From NCBI RefSeq assembly GCF_000520555.1, contig NZ_KI914857.1:59765-98693 (forward strand): 38,929 nucleotides of DNA. Reading direction: 5' to 3'. A model generated the notes under the pieces. That model was not told the origin of the DNA. It made no database searches and saw only the letters and a list, made by a program, of their open reading frames with translations. The DNA comes from Arthrobacter sp. Br18 (lineage in GTDB: Bacteria; Actinomycetota; Actinomycetes; Actinomycetales; Micrococcaceae). The first letter of the stretch is position 1; every line of letters begins with the position of its first letter. Of the stretch, positions 1 to 8,362 are shown in pieces. Both the position numbers and the translations under genes were made by a program.

Positions 1-404
1 CCTGGCTCGGGAGCCTCCCGTCGGGCGCTCCGCCGGCGGTTCTGGGGCCGGGTGCCGTCCTGTTGTTCGCCGTCGGGCTGGTCCTGTTCCTCCTCGCAGT
101 GCTGCCAGGGAGGCGTATCCGCTACGTTATCCCGAGCGAACGGGCGGCAGTGGTGGTCGACGCCGAGGTCCTCGCGTCCTCGCTTGCCCGCAGGGCCCGG
201 CTCGCGGCCGGCGTGGCGCCGGAGCAGGTGGTGGTGACGGTAAGCCGGAGAACCGCCGACGTGCAGGTTCGTCCCACCTCCGGGGTTCCGGTCCACGGCG
301 CGAGCGTGCAGGCCGCGGTGGAGGATGACCTGCAGCGCGCCTTCCTGGAGCCCCTGCCGGTCGTGCGGGTGCAGATCGCACCGTCGGGAGTGATCGGACA
401 GTGA
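1..404 (+). CDS. DUF6286-like membrane protein, 3' part only
   Basis: The reading frame is open to the left edge, so the true start lies outside the window; 133 C-terminal residues are visible. A hydrophobic segment (about residues 17-36 of the visible part, ending in LLAVLPG) is followed by a soluble domain containing IPSERAAVVVD and a VxxVxVxPTSG-type beta-alpha pattern like the small Asp23/DUF6286 fold. The stop overlaps the GTG of the next gene by 4 bases (GTGA at 401-404), so the two are translationally coupled. In actinobacteria such genes sit in a block with Asp23/Gls24 envelope-stress proteins. The fold assignment comes from pattern recognition; the membrane segment and coupling are direct. 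No enzymatic role is suggested. Confidence 0.6.
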   Translation, partial: WLGSLPSGAPPAVLGPGAVLLFAVGLVLFLLAVLPGRRIRYVIPSERAAVVVDAEVLASSLARRARLAAGVAPEQVVVTVSRRTADVQVRPTSGVPVHGASVQAAVEDDLQRAFLEPLPVVRVQIAPSGVIGQ

Positions 405-1021
405 ACAGCACACCCCGGGCGCTCAACCGCATACTTCTCGGTCTCTGCGGCCTGGTCCTGATGATCGCGGGAGCGTGCGGTGCTGCGCTCGCGTACCTTC
501 CGGGCTTTGCCGGGCCCTGGCAGGCGCTCACCTCGAGGGCCGGATCGCGGCTTGAAGGGATCCAGCAGGCAACGACGCTCGATGGCCAGCAGGATTCCTG
601 GCTGTGGATTGTGCTGGCGGCGGTGCTCCTGCTCGTCGCGGTACTCGCAATAGCCTGGATCGCAGCGCAGGGAAGGGGACGGACGGGCGTCTTCGCCGAC
701 AGCCCGGGGCCCGACGACGGCTCCGCCGTCAGGGGCTCCGTCACGATCAATTCCGGTGCCGTCGAGCAGGCGTTGCGGGCCGCCCTGCTGGAGCGGAACG
801 ATCTGGTCAATGCCGCCGTCACCACGTGGCATTTCCGCGGGGGTCCGGCCCTGAAGGTTCGCGTCTTTCCCCGCAAGGGCGTGGCGCCCTGCACCCTGGC
901 GGCCGCGGTGACAGAGCTGGTGGAGGCGCTGGACCTCGTGGTGGGGCAGCGCACCCCGGTGCTGATCCGCATCAGTTCCGGGGCGCGCTCGCGCCTCACG
1001 CGCTCGGAACGGGTCAGCTAG
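401..1021 (+). CDS. AmaP-like alkaline shock membrane anchor protein
   Basis: A 206-residue protein starting with GTG inside the stop codon of the previous gene. Two membrane helices (about residues 11-33 and 66-89) bracket a short extracytoplasmic loop. The soluble C-terminal part (about 105-200) begins GSVTINSGAVEQ and has the alternating strand/helix pattern of Asp23-type domains. AmaP-type proteins anchor Asp23 at the membrane in Gram-positive bacteria and are linked to envelope stress; that role is inferred here from architecture and neighbour. The last 8 bases overlap the end of the convergent alpha-glucosidase gene. Without the upstream genes the identity of the Asp23 partner cannot be seen. 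Confidence 0.65.
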   Translation: MNSTPRALNRILLGLCGLVLMIAGACGAALAYLPGFAGPWQALTSRAGSRLEGIQQATTLDGQQDSWLWIVLAAVLLLVAVLAIAWIAAQGRGRTGVFADSPGPDDGSAVRGSVTINSGAVEQALRAALLERNDLVNAAVTTWHFRGGPALKVRVFPRKGVAPCTLAAAVTELVEALDLVVGQRTPVLIRISSGARSRLTRSERVS

Positions 1022-2849
1022 CGTCCTGTTGAACCGCCCGAAGCCATACCGAAGCATTCGGTGCAAGGACAGCGTCGGGACCAGGGACAGCGCCGGAAGC
1101 AAGGCCAGCGTCGGGTGCAAGAACGCCGGTACCGATCGACACGGCGTCGGGGGCGCTCGCTGCCAGCACGCTGGAACCGGCGGGCAGCTGCACCGGAGCG
1201 GTCCCCAGATTCGCCACGACGAGTACGGTGCCGTTCCGGAAGGACAGCACGCCCCGTGCGGAGTCATTTCGCTCGGAGAACTCGATCGAGCCCGACCCCA
1301 GGCGGTGTTCCCGGCGCAGTTCCAGTGCCGCGCGGTACAGCTCGAACGTCGACCCCCCGACGTCGACCTGCTGGTCGGCGGCATAGGCTGCGAAGACGTC
1401 GGGTTGGGGAAGCCATGGCCGGATGCCACCCTCGTCGGGCCCGCTGGACTCCGGATAGTCGCCGAAGCCGAATCCCGGAGCGGAGGCACTCCAGGGAAGT
1501 GGAACGCGGCAGCCGTCGCGGCCCCGCTCCACCCCACCCGTGCGGAAGAACGCCGGGTCCTCGCGCACGGAGTGCGGCAGGGTGGTGTGTTCCGGGAGTC
1601 CGAGTTCGTCGCCCTGGTAGAGGTAGGCGGAACCCGGCAGTGCGAGCATCACCAGGGTGGCGGCTTTGCCCCGGGCAAGTCCGAGGGCTTCGTCGGGCTG
1701 CTCGTCGTCGGCGCTGATGCCCTTCGGGAAGGTCGTCGGATCCCCCAGGCCGAAGCGGCTGGTGTGCCGCACGGTGTCGTGGTTCGACAGCACCCAGGTG
1801 CTCGGAGCTCCCACTTTCCCGGCCTCGAACAGGGATTCCTCGATACTGGCCTGGAGGCGGCCTGCGTCCCAGCCGGCCAGCAGGAAGCCGAAGTTGAATG
1901 CCTGCTGCATCTCATCCTCGCGCACGTAGTGGAACAGCCGCTCGGCGGGTTCGACCCATGCTTCCGCCACGAGCATGCGGTTTCCCTCGTACTCGGCAAG
2001 TACGCCGTTCCACTCCCGGTAGATCGCGTGGACGCCGGGCTGGTCGAAGTACGGCGCGGTCGGTTCCGTCTCGAGCCCGGAGTCGGCAGCCGCATCGGCG
2101 CCATCGCCGGAATGCTCGCGTCCCTCCACCATGCTGGCACGCTCGGACCAGTCGGGGAGGCCCTCTGCCTTCACCAGGCCGTGGGCCACGTCGATCCGGA
2201 ACCCGTCCACGCCGCGGTCGAGCCAGAACCGGAGCACCGATATCATTTCCTCGCGTACTTCGGGGTTCTCCCAGTTCAGGTCGGGCTGCTTGGTGTCGAA
2301 GAGGTGCAGGTACCACTGGCCGTCCTCCACACGCGTCCAGGCGTTGCCGCCGAAAATGGACTGCCAGTTGTTCGGCGGCAGTGAGCCATCCACCCCCGAG
2401 CCGTCGCGGAACATGTAGCGCTCGCGTTCAACGGAGTGCTGGCCGGCGGCAAGCGCGGCCTGGAACCATTCGTGCTCATCGGAGGTGTGGTTGGGAACGA
2501 GGTCCACAATCACCCGGAGGTCGAGGGCGTGCGCTTCGCCGAGCATCGCGTCGAAGTCGTCCAGCGTGCCGAACCGCGGGTCCACCTCGCGATAATCCGC
2601 GACGTCGTAGCCGGCGTCCGCCTGCGGCGACACATAGAAGGGGGACAGCCAGACGGCGTTGACGCCGAGTTTCGCCAGGTAGGGCAGGCGGGACCGGATC
2701 CCCGGGAGATCGCCCATGCCGTCCCCGTTGCCGTCGGCGAAGGAGCGGGGGTAGATCTGGTAGATCACTGCATCGGCCCACCAGGGGCGCAGGTCCGCAG
2801 CCGTTCCGCCGATGAACGTCGCTGCTCCGGCCGGGGGTGTGCTGGTCAT
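1014..2849 (-). CDS. aglA: GH13 alpha-glucosidase
   Basis: A 611-residue intracellular glycoside hydrolase family 13 enzyme, expected to hydrolyse imported alpha-glucosides such as maltose, trehalulose or isomaltose to glucose. The family motifs are all present: DLVPNHT (116-122), GFRIDVAH with nucleophile D220, VAEAW with acid/base E296, and SNHD with D358. There is no signal peptide. AAGGAG lies 8 bases before the ATG. It is divergent from the sugar ABC genes and shares the LacI-type operator at 2975-2986 with them. Oddities: an acidic insertion at about 245-265, and a repetitive hexapeptide stretch near the C terminus encoded by an 18-bp tandem repeat. The exact substrate cannot be read from the sequence; the symbol is by analogy with agl clusters. 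Confidence 0.88.
   Translation of the reverse strand: MTSTPPAGAATFIGGTAADLRPWWADAVIYQIYPRSFADGNGDGMGDLPGIRSRLPYLAKLGVNAVWLSPFYVSPQADAGYDVADYREVDPRFGTLDDFDAMLGEAHALDLRVIVDLVPNHTSDEHEWFQAALAAGQHSVERERYMFRDGSGVDGSLPPNNWQSIFGGNAWTRVEDGQWYLHLFDTKQPDLNWENPEVREEMISVLRFWLDRGVDGFRIDVAHGLVKAEGLPDWSERASMVEGREHSGDGADAAADSGLETEPTAPYFDQPGVHAIYREWNGVLAEYEGNRMLVAEAWVEPAERLFHYVREDEMQQAFNFGFLLAGWDAGRLQASIEESLFEAGKVGAPSTWVLSNHDTVRHTSRFGLGDPTTFPKGISADDEQPDEALGLARGKAATLVMLALPGSAYLYQGDELGLPEHTTLPHSVREDPAFFRTGGVERGRDGCRVPLPWSASAPGFGFGDYPESSGPDEGGIRPWLPQPDVFAAYAADQQVDVGGSTFELYRAALELRREHRLGSGSIEFSERNDSARGVLSFRNGTVLVVANLGTAPVQLPAGSSVLAASAPDAVSIGTGVLAPDAGLASGAVPGPDAVLAPNASVWLRAVQQDAS
1061..1129. repeat. 18-bp tandem repeat inside the alpha-glucosidase gene
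   Basis: Units lie at 1061-1078, 1079-1096 and 1097-1114, followed by a 15-base partial unit at 1115-1129. The shared core is CARGGMCAGCGYCGG. The period of 18 keeps the frame and encodes consecutive Ala/Pro/Val/Leu-rich hexapeptides (VLAPDA, GLASGA, VPGPDA, VLAPNA) just before the last beta-strand of the C-terminal domain. It probably lengthens a surface loop and may vary in copy number. Confidence 0.75.
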
Positions 2850-2974
2850 GAAGGTCTCCTTGGGGCGTCGTGGTGCGTTGCCCGGTCACCGGGAGGAACG
2901 CGGGGGGCGATGGCGTAAATCACAATTCGGCATCAACCACGGGTCCGAGTCCGGACGCAGTTGTCGGCATTTAC

Positions 2975-2986
2975 GTAAGCGCTTAC
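2975..2986. promoter_or_regulatory. LacI-family operator, perfect palindrome
   Basis: GTAAGCGCTTAC is a perfect 12-bp palindrome with the central CG step typical of LacI/GalR-family operators. It sits in the 241-bp space between the divergent alpha-glucosidase (start 2849) and the binding-protein gene (start 3091), about 105 bases before the latter. The LacI regulator encoded at 6473-7489 at the end of the same cluster is the obvious candidate to bind it and to control both directions. A weak TTACGT / TATCAA pair (2971-2976 and 2995-3000) overlaps it and may be the forward promoter. Confidence 0.75.
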
Positions 2987-3090
2987 TCTCAGGATATCAA
3001 TTTGGTGAGGCGGCGGCACGGTGAGACCCCTGGACCCATTGGGACCGGCAACAAGCCCGTGCGTGTCGTCAGACGAAGGAGTCTGTTTCA

Positions 3091-4440
3091 ATGACGATTT
3101 TCCGCTCGAAGAAAGCAGTGCTGCCGGTCGCGGCGCTGAGCGTACTCACACTTGCCCTCTCCGCCTGCGGTTCAGGCGGTTCCGAAGACGCCGGGGGGTC
3201 CGGGGACGCGGACTGCGCCCTGTACGAGTCCTACGGACAGCACGAAGGCACCGAGGTCAGCGTGTACTCCACGATCGTGGACATCGAAGCAGAGAGGCTT
3301 GAGACGTCCTGGGCGGACTTCTCCGAGTGCACCGGCGTCGAGGTCGCGTACGAGGGTTCGAAGGAATTCGAGACGCAGATCGGCGTCCGAGCACAGGGCG
3401 GTACCGCACCCGACCTCGCGATCTTCCCGCAGCCGGGTCTGCTCGCCACCCAGGCCGAGTTCCTGAAGCCGGCCCCCCAGGAGGTGTCCGACCTCGTCGA
3501 CGAGGGCTGGTCGGAGGACTGGAAGGCCTACGGCACCGTCGACGGAACCTTCTACGCCGCCCCCATGCTTGCCAGCATCAAGGGCTACGTCTGGTACGAC
3601 CCGGCCACCTTCGAGGAGAAGGGCTGGGAGGTTCCTGCCACCTGGGACGAAATGGTGGAACTGACGGAGACGATCGCCAACGAGGAAGAAGAAATGAAGC
3701 CCTGGTGCGCGGGATTCGAATCCGGTGAAGCCACCGGGTGGCCCGGCACCGACTGGGTGGAGGACGCCGTCCTCCGCGACCACGGACCCGAGGTGTACGA
3801 CCAGTGGGTTGCGCACGAGATCCCCTTCAACGATCCCCAGATCGTCGAGTCCTTCGACAGGGTGGGCGACATCCTCAAGAACGACGACTACGTCAACGGC
3901 GGGTTCGGGGACTCCCGCTCCATCCTGTCGACGCCCTTCGCCGAGGCCGGTCAGCCAGTGATCGACGGCAGCTGCGCCATGCACCACCAGGCATCCTTCC
4001 AGGCAGCGAACTGGGCCGAGGGAACCAATGTTGCCGAAGACGGCGATGTTTGGGCGTTCATGACACCTCCCGTCGATCCCGCCGACGGGCTTGCAGTCAC
4101 CGGTGGCGGCGAATTCATCGGTGCCTACACGGACCGCCCCGAGGTCCAGGCCCTCCAGGCCTTCATGGCAAGCGCCGACTTCGCCAACATCCGCGTCGCT
4201 CTGGGTGGGAATATCAGCGCCAACAAGGGACTCGATCCCGAGGTGGCGACGTCGGACCTCGACCGCCAGTCGATCGAGCTGCTGCAGGACCCCGAAACGG
4301 TCTTCCGCTTCGATGCATCCGACCTGATGCCGGGCGCCGTCGGTTCCAACTCCTTCTGGAGCGGCATCGTCAACTGGATCAACGGTTCCTCCACCGAGGA
4401 GATCACCGATGCCGTCGAGGACAGCTGGCCCAGCTCCTAA
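3091..4440 (+). CDS. aglE: Alpha-glucoside ABC transporter substrate-binding lipoprotein
   Basis: A 449-residue CUT1-family solute-binding protein (SBP bacterial family 1). A lipoprotein signal peptide ends in LALSAC, with lipidated Cys26, followed by a Gly/Ser/Asp-rich linker. The mature part includes VSVYSTIVDIEAERL and the GTAPDLAIFPQPG region typical of AglE-like proteins. GAAGGAG lies 9 bases before the ATG. It is the first cistron of a binding protein, permease, permease, regulator operon divergent from the alpha-glucosidase, which supports alpha-glucosides as ligands. A strong hairpin directly downstream probably lets it be made in excess over the permeases. The precise sugar is inferred only from the GH13 neighbour. 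Confidence 0.88.
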   Translation: MTIFRSKKAVLPVAALSVLTLALSACGSGGSEDAGGSGDADCALYESYGQHEGTEVSVYSTIVDIEAERLETSWADFSECTGVEVAYEGSKEFETQIGVRAQGGTAPDLAIFPQPGLLATQAEFLKPAPQEVSDLVDEGWSEDWKAYGTVDGTFYAAPMLASIKGYVWYDPATFEEKGWEVPATWDEMVELTETIANEEEEMKPWCAGFESGEATGWPGTDWVEDAVLRDHGPEVYDQWVAHEIPFNDPQIVESFDRVGDILKNDDYVNGGFGDSRSILSTPFAEAGQPVIDGSCAMHHQASFQAANWAEGTNVAEDGDVWAFMTPPVDPADGLAVTGGGEFIGAYTDRPEVQALQAFMASADFANIRVALGGNISANKGLDPEVATSDLDRQSIELLQDPETVFRFDASDLMPGAVGSNSFWSGIVNWINGSSTEEITDAVEDSWPSS

Positions 4441-4451
4441 TCCGGGTCAGC

Positions 4452-4503
4452 GGCAGCGCCGCCGGCTGTTTCCGGAAGGGAAGCCGCCGGCGGCGTTGCT
4501 GCC
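4452..4503 (+). terminator. Intercistronic hairpin after the binding-protein gene
   Basis: Left arm 4452-4466 (GGCAGC plus GCCGCCGGC) pairs with 4486-4494 (GCCGGCGGC) and 4498-4503 (GCTGCC), with a 3-base bulge (GTT) and an 18-20 base loop: 15 GC-rich base pairs in all. No U-run follows, so it is more likely an RNA-stabilising or partially terminating hairpin between aglE and the permease genes than a full terminator. Confidence 0.6.
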
Positions 4504-4545
4504 CTCGACCGTTCCCTTTCTACCGCGCACCAAGGAGGCTGGGCT

Positions 4546-5511
4546 GTGGAAGATCTGGCAGGCAAAGGTTTACAAGTGGTGGTGGGCCTGGCGGTCTTCG
4601 CCGCCATCATCGGTCTGATCATGCTCGTGGTGGACCGCGCGCCGAAGTCGTCCCGGGAGAAGCTGCAGATCGCAGGGTTTCTGGCCCCGGCCATGATCCT
4701 GCTGGCTGTGGGCCTGGTGCTCCCGGCGCTGCAGACCACCTACCTGTCGTTCACCGACCGCAGCGGTGCGCTGGTGGGCCTCGACAACTACATCTGGATG
4801 TTCACGCAGCCCGAGGCGCTCGTCACGCTGCGCAACACCGTCATCTGGGTGGTGATCGTGCCGCTGCTGGCATCAGGCATCGGCCTCGCCTACGCGGTGT
4901 TCATCGACAAGGCACGGGGCGAGAAGGCGCTGAAGGCCCTGGTCTTCATGCCCATGGCCATCTCCTTCGTCGGAGCGGGCGTCATCTGGCGCTTCGTCTA
5001 CGCGTACAAGGGTCCCGAACAGGACCAGATCGGCCTGTTCAACCAGATCCTCGTGTGGTTCGGGCAGGAGCCGAAGCAGTTCCTGCTCGACGCCCCTGAA
5101 AATACGTTCTTCCTGATCGCCGTGCTGATCTGGATCCAGACCGGTTTCGCGATGGTGGTCCTCTCGGCTGCCATCAAGGGAATCCCCACGGAGATCGTCG
5201 AGGCCGCCCGCCTTGACGGCGCCAGCGCCTGGCAGCAGTTCCGGAACGTCACGATCCCCACCATTCGGGGGTCCCTCATCGTGGTGGTCACCACCATCAC
5301 CATCGGCACGCTGAAGGTCTTCGACATCGTGCGGACCATGACCGCCGGCCAGTACGAGACCTCGGTCGTCGCCAACGAGATGTACACCCAGGCGTTCCGT
5401 GCAGGTGAACCCGGCAGGGGCGCCGCCCTCGCCCTGATCCTGTTCCTGATGGTGCTGCCAGTCGTCGTCTACAACGCCCGGCTGCTCCGCAAGCAGAAGG
5501 AAATCCGATGA
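4546..5511 (+). CDS. aglF: Alpha-glucoside ABC transporter permease 1 (MalF/AglF type)
   Basis: A 321-residue CUT1 inner-membrane permease with two N-terminal helices before the usual six-helix core. The cytoplasmic EAA loop that docks the ATPase is clear (EIVEAARLDGAS, about residues 215-226). The start is GTG 4546, preceded at 8 bases by AAGGAGG. Its 3' end overlaps the next permease by 4 bases (ATGA, 5508-5511). It forms the membrane channel with the 5508-6470 product and takes ligand from the 3091-4440 lipoprotein. The cluster has no ATP-binding subunit. Confidence 0.88.
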   Translation: MEDLAGKGLQVVVGLAVFAAIIGLIMLVVDRAPKSSREKLQIAGFLAPAMILLAVGLVLPALQTTYLSFTDRSGALVGLDNYIWMFTQPEALVTLRNTVIWVVIVPLLASGIGLAYAVFIDKARGEKALKALVFMPMAISFVGAGVIWRFVYAYKGPEQDQIGLFNQILVWFGQEPKQFLLDAPENTFFLIAVLIWIQTGFAMVVLSAAIKGIPTEIVEAARLDGASAWQQFRNVTIPTIRGSLIVVVTTITIGTLKVFDIVRTMTAGQYETSVVANEMYTQAFRAGEPGRGAALALILFLMVLPVVVYNARLLRKQKEIR

Positions 5512-6470
5512 GCGCCATCCCGGCAGAGAACACCAGGGACGTCTTCCCCGAACTCAAGGAAACCGGGAGTGAGCCGCCGCCGATGCAGCGCCGCGTCAAG
5601 CAGCGCCTGACTTCGCGCGGAGCGACGATCGCCGCCGTCGTCATCGCGGTGATCTGGACCATCCCCACCTTCGGACTGTTCATCTCGTCCTTCCGCCCCG
5701 AAGCGAACATCAAGGGCAACGGCTGGTGGAACGTGTTCACCGACTTCGAATTCACCCTCGCCAATTATGAGGACGTCCTCAGCCCGGGCGGCAGCCAGTC
5801 GCCCAACCTGTTGTCCTACTTCGTCAATTCACTGGCCATCGTGATCCCCGGAACCGTCTTCACCCTGGTCCTCGGCGCCATGGCCGCCTACATGTTCGCC
5901 TGGGGGAGGTTCAAGGGGAAGGACAGCCTGTTCATCGTCGTCTTCGCCCTGCAGATCGTCCCGCTGCAGATGGCACTCATCCCGCTCCTGCAGCTGTTCA
6001 ACCAGGTACTCACCATCGGCGATTTCCAGCTCCTACCGAGCGGCACCTACGCGCAACTGTGGGTGGCCCACACCATCTTCGGGTTGCCGCTGGCGATCTT
6101 CCTGCTGCACAACTTCATTGCCGAGATACCGGGGGAGGTGATCGAGGCCGCACGCGTGGACGGCGCGGGACACAGCACCATCTTCTGGCGCATCATCGTG
6201 CCCCTCGCGACCCCGGCGCTTGCCTCTTTCGGCATCTTCCAGTTCCTGTGGCTGTGGAACGACCTCCTGGTGGCACTGGTTTTCTCGGGCGGGGGAGCCG
6301 ACGTCGCGCCCATCACCCAGCGCCTCGCCGAACTCCAGGGTTCACGCGGCGGCGAGTGGCAGCGGCTCACCGCCGGTGCCTTCGTCTCGATCATCGTGCC
6401 GCTCGCGGTGTTCTTCGGCCTGCAGCGGTACTTCGTCCGGGGACTGCTGGCCGGCGGCCTCAAGGGCTGA
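5508..6470 (+). CDS. aglG: Alpha-glucoside ABC transporter permease 2 (MalG/AglG type)
   Basis: A 320-residue CUT1 permease with a roughly 40-residue cytoplasmic N-terminal tail and six membrane helices. The EAA loop EVIEAARVDGAG lies at about residues 211-222. AGAAGGAAA precedes the ATG, which overlaps the stop of the first permease, so the two subunits are translationally coupled. The regulator gene begins 2 bases after its stop. It forms a heterodimeric channel with the preceding gene product; energising must come from an ATPase encoded elsewhere. Confidence 0.88.
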   Translation: MSAIPAENTRDVFPELKETGSEPPPMQRRVKQRLTSRGATIAAVVIAVIWTIPTFGLFISSFRPEANIKGNGWWNVFTDFEFTLANYEDVLSPGGSQSPNLLSYFVNSLAIVIPGTVFTLVLGAMAAYMFAWGRFKGKDSLFIVVFALQIVPLQMALIPLLQLFNQVLTIGDFQLLPSGTYAQLWVAHTIFGLPLAIFLLHNFIAEIPGEVIEAARVDGAGHSTIFWRIIVPLATPALASFGIFQFLWLWNDLLVALVFSGGGADVAPITQRLAELQGSRGGEWQRLTAGAFVSIIVPLAVFFGLQRYFVRGLLAGGLKG

Positions 6471-6472
6471 CG

Positions 6473-7489
6473 GTGACGAGCATCGACGACGTCGCCCGGT
6501 CGGTGGGGGTCTCCACCGCAACGGTGTCCCGGGCACTTCGCGGGCTGCCCGGGGTCTCCCCGGGCACCCGTGCCCGGGTGGAGAGCACCGCCAACCGGCT
6601 GGGCTACGTGCCGTCGTCGTCCGCTTCCGGCCTTGCCTCCGGACGCACGATGGCCATGGGCGTGCTGCTCCCGCTGGTCGACCGCTGGTTCTTCTCGGCG
6701 ATGCTGGACGGCGTGGACCGCCGGCTCCGGGCCGCCGGCTACGACCTGATCGTCTTCAGCCTCGGCGGAACCGGGGTGAACCGTGAGCGGGTCTTCTCCC
6801 GCTCCATCCTGCGCAAACGCATCGATGCCCTGCTGGTGATGTGCATGGAACTGACCCCCGACGAGCGCCGTGCCCTGCAGGATCTCGATTCCCCGAGCGT
6901 GGTGGTGGGAGGTTCGGTGCAGGGGATGCGTGGTGTGAGCATCGACGACGACGCCGCGATGACCGAGGCGGTGGAGTACCTCATCGGCCTCGGCCACACG
7001 CGGATCGCGCACCTGCGGGGAGGGGACTCCTACGGCATCGAGTTCGAGGTTCCCCGGATCCGGGAGGAAGCGTTCAACCGCACCATGCGCGCCCACGGGC
7101 TGCGTGTGCGCACGAAGTGGGACGCCAGGGGGAACTTCCGGGTCCTCGACGGCAAGGCCGCCGCCGGAGAGCTGCTCAAGGATCCCCTCGACCGCCCCAC
7201 CGCCATCCTCTGCTCGTCCGACGAGATGGCTTTCGGTGCGCTCCTGGCCGCGGGTGAACGTGGCATCGCCGTCCCGGGGGAACTCTCGGTCATGGGCATC
7301 GACGACCACGAGTTCGCTGAACCGATGGGGCTCACCACCATTGCGCAGCGCCCGGAGGAGCAGGGTGCCTACGCGGCGGGGCTGCTGCTCGATGAACTTG
7401 CGGGCGAACCGGCGGTTGAGGTCCCGGTCATCCAGCCCCACCTGCTGGTCCTTCGGAGCTCGACGGGCCCGCCGAGGCCCGGCCCGTAG
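6473..7489 (+). CDS. aglR: LacI-family transcriptional regulator of the alpha-glucoside cluster
   Basis: A 338-residue regulator. The LacI headpiece is at residues 2-55, with helix-turn-helix VARSVGVSTATVSRALRG, followed by a periplasmic-binding-protein-like sensor domain that includes GHTRIAHLRG and AILCSSDEMAFG. The GTG at 6473 is chosen because it places the headpiece at the N terminus and follows the permease stop by 2 bases; a much longer open frame upstream lies inside the permease gene. Being last in the operon it would regulate itself together with the transporter. The likely target is the palindrome at 2975-2986. The inducer is probably an alpha-glucoside, by context only. Confidence 0.88.
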   Translation: MTSIDDVARSVGVSTATVSRALRGLPGVSPGTRARVESTANRLGYVPSSSASGLASGRTMAMGVLLPLVDRWFFSAMLDGVDRRLRAAGYDLIVFSLGGTGVNRERVFSRSILRKRIDALLVMCMELTPDERRALQDLDSPSVVVGGSVQGMRGVSIDDDAAMTEAVEYLIGLGHTRIAHLRGGDSYGIEFEVPRIREEAFNRTMRAHGLRVRTKWDARGNFRVLDGKAAAGELLKDPLDRPTAILCSSDEMAFGALLAAGERGIAVPGELSVMGIDDHEFAEPMGLTTIAQRPEEQGAYAAGLLLDELAGEPAVEVPVIQPHLLVLRSSTGPPRPGP

Positions 7490-7507
7490 CGTTTCCGATG
7501 CTCGTGG

Positions 7508-8362
7508 TCAGGACGCCCGGGCGAGCTGCCGGATGGGGATCCACCGGGAGGCGAGCCGTCGATAGGACGCCGCGGCACCGGTCATGTCGGCCTCGGCGAG
7601 GCTCTCGATGCCCAGCCGCACGTCCAGGGGGGACTCGTCGGGGAACACGCGGTCGGCCACCGGTCCGTAATCCACTTCCACGACGGCATCCAGCCGGAAA
7701 ATTCCGAGCCACTCGATGATGTCGGTCAGTTCCTCGAGGAGGTCCAGCTCGGGAGCGCCGACAGCCAGCTGGGCCACGGCTTTGCGGCCGCGGTCGATGC
7801 ACTCGTTGATCCGCACCGAGACACGCACGGTGCTGACCTTCCCGCCGTCCTCGATGACCTCGGTGAGATCGTCCTCGTGGATCAGCACGAACCATGCGAA
7901 GGGCACACCCCACGTGGCGGACCGGGTGTGCAGCTTGGCCACCGAGTCAGCGAACGTGTCGGGATCGAGACGCGCCTGCTGGGCTTCCCGCGCCGCTTCC
8001 GGTACGAGCACGTCGACGAGGGGTCCGCGCAGGCTGGAGTCCAGTGATTCGGCCGCCAGTGTGGTGCGGACGGCCAGCTGGTTGGGGCAGTAGTAGGGAG
8101 CCGTGGTGCCGCTGACCATGGGGAAATGGAGTACCCGCACGAGGTCGGCCTCGTGATGGGGGAAGGGGTCCGAGACCGGCCGCAGCATCCGCCGCAGTGA
8201 CTGCTCCCGGTCAAGCTCCTCGGTGATGCGGCGTTCCCGCGAGCGTTGCCCGAGGATGCTGAGTTGCTGGGCATCGCTGAAGGCGTCCAGCGGCTCATAG
8301 ACCCGGAGGAAGGAGACATAGGGAAAGGGCCTGAGGGTGCCCGCGGATTTCCGCTGCGTCAT
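7508..8362 (-). CDS. Uncharacterised protein co-translated with exonuclease III
   Basis: A 284-residue soluble protein without signal peptide or membrane helix; I do not recognise its family. The N terminus (RPFPYVSFLRVYEPLDAFSD) and the middle (LHTRSATWGVPFAWFVLIHEDD) look like well-packed globular protein, and an Arg-rich stretch (ERRITEELDREQSLRRMLR) spans about 42-60. The ATG overlaps the stop of the exonuclease III gene by 4 bases (8359-8362), so the two are coupled; nadE is the next gene upstream. The longer open frame upstream lies inside the exonuclease gene. It ends 19 bases from the convergent LacI gene. A DNA-repair link is suggested only by position. Confidence 0.7.
   Translation of the reverse strand: MTQRKSAGTLRPFPYVSFLRVYEPLDAFSDAQQLSILGQRSRERRITEELDREQSLRRMLRPVSDPFPHHEADLVRVLHFPMVSGTTAPYYCPNQLAVRTTLAAESLDSSLRGPLVDVLVPEAAREAQQARLDPDTFADSVAKLHTRSATWGVPFAWFVLIHEDDLTEVIEDGGKVSTVRVSVRINECIDRGRKAVAQLAVGAPELDLLEELTDIIEWLGIFRLDAVVEVDYGPVADRVFPDESPLDVRLGIESLAEADMTGAAASYRRLASRWIPIRQLARAS

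Noticed and set aside
2881-2956. Extra dyads CCCGGT-C-ACCGGG (2881-2893) and GTCCG-AGTC-CGGAC (2943-2956) as additional operators
   Set aside because: Short GC-rich inverted repeats are frequent by chance here and do not resemble the LacI-type palindrome at 2975-2986.
7463-7487. Hairpin ACGGGCC...GGCCCGT at the end of the LacI gene as a terminator
   Set aside because: It lies inside the coding sequence and has no U-run; a 7-bp GC stem is expected by chance at this base composition.
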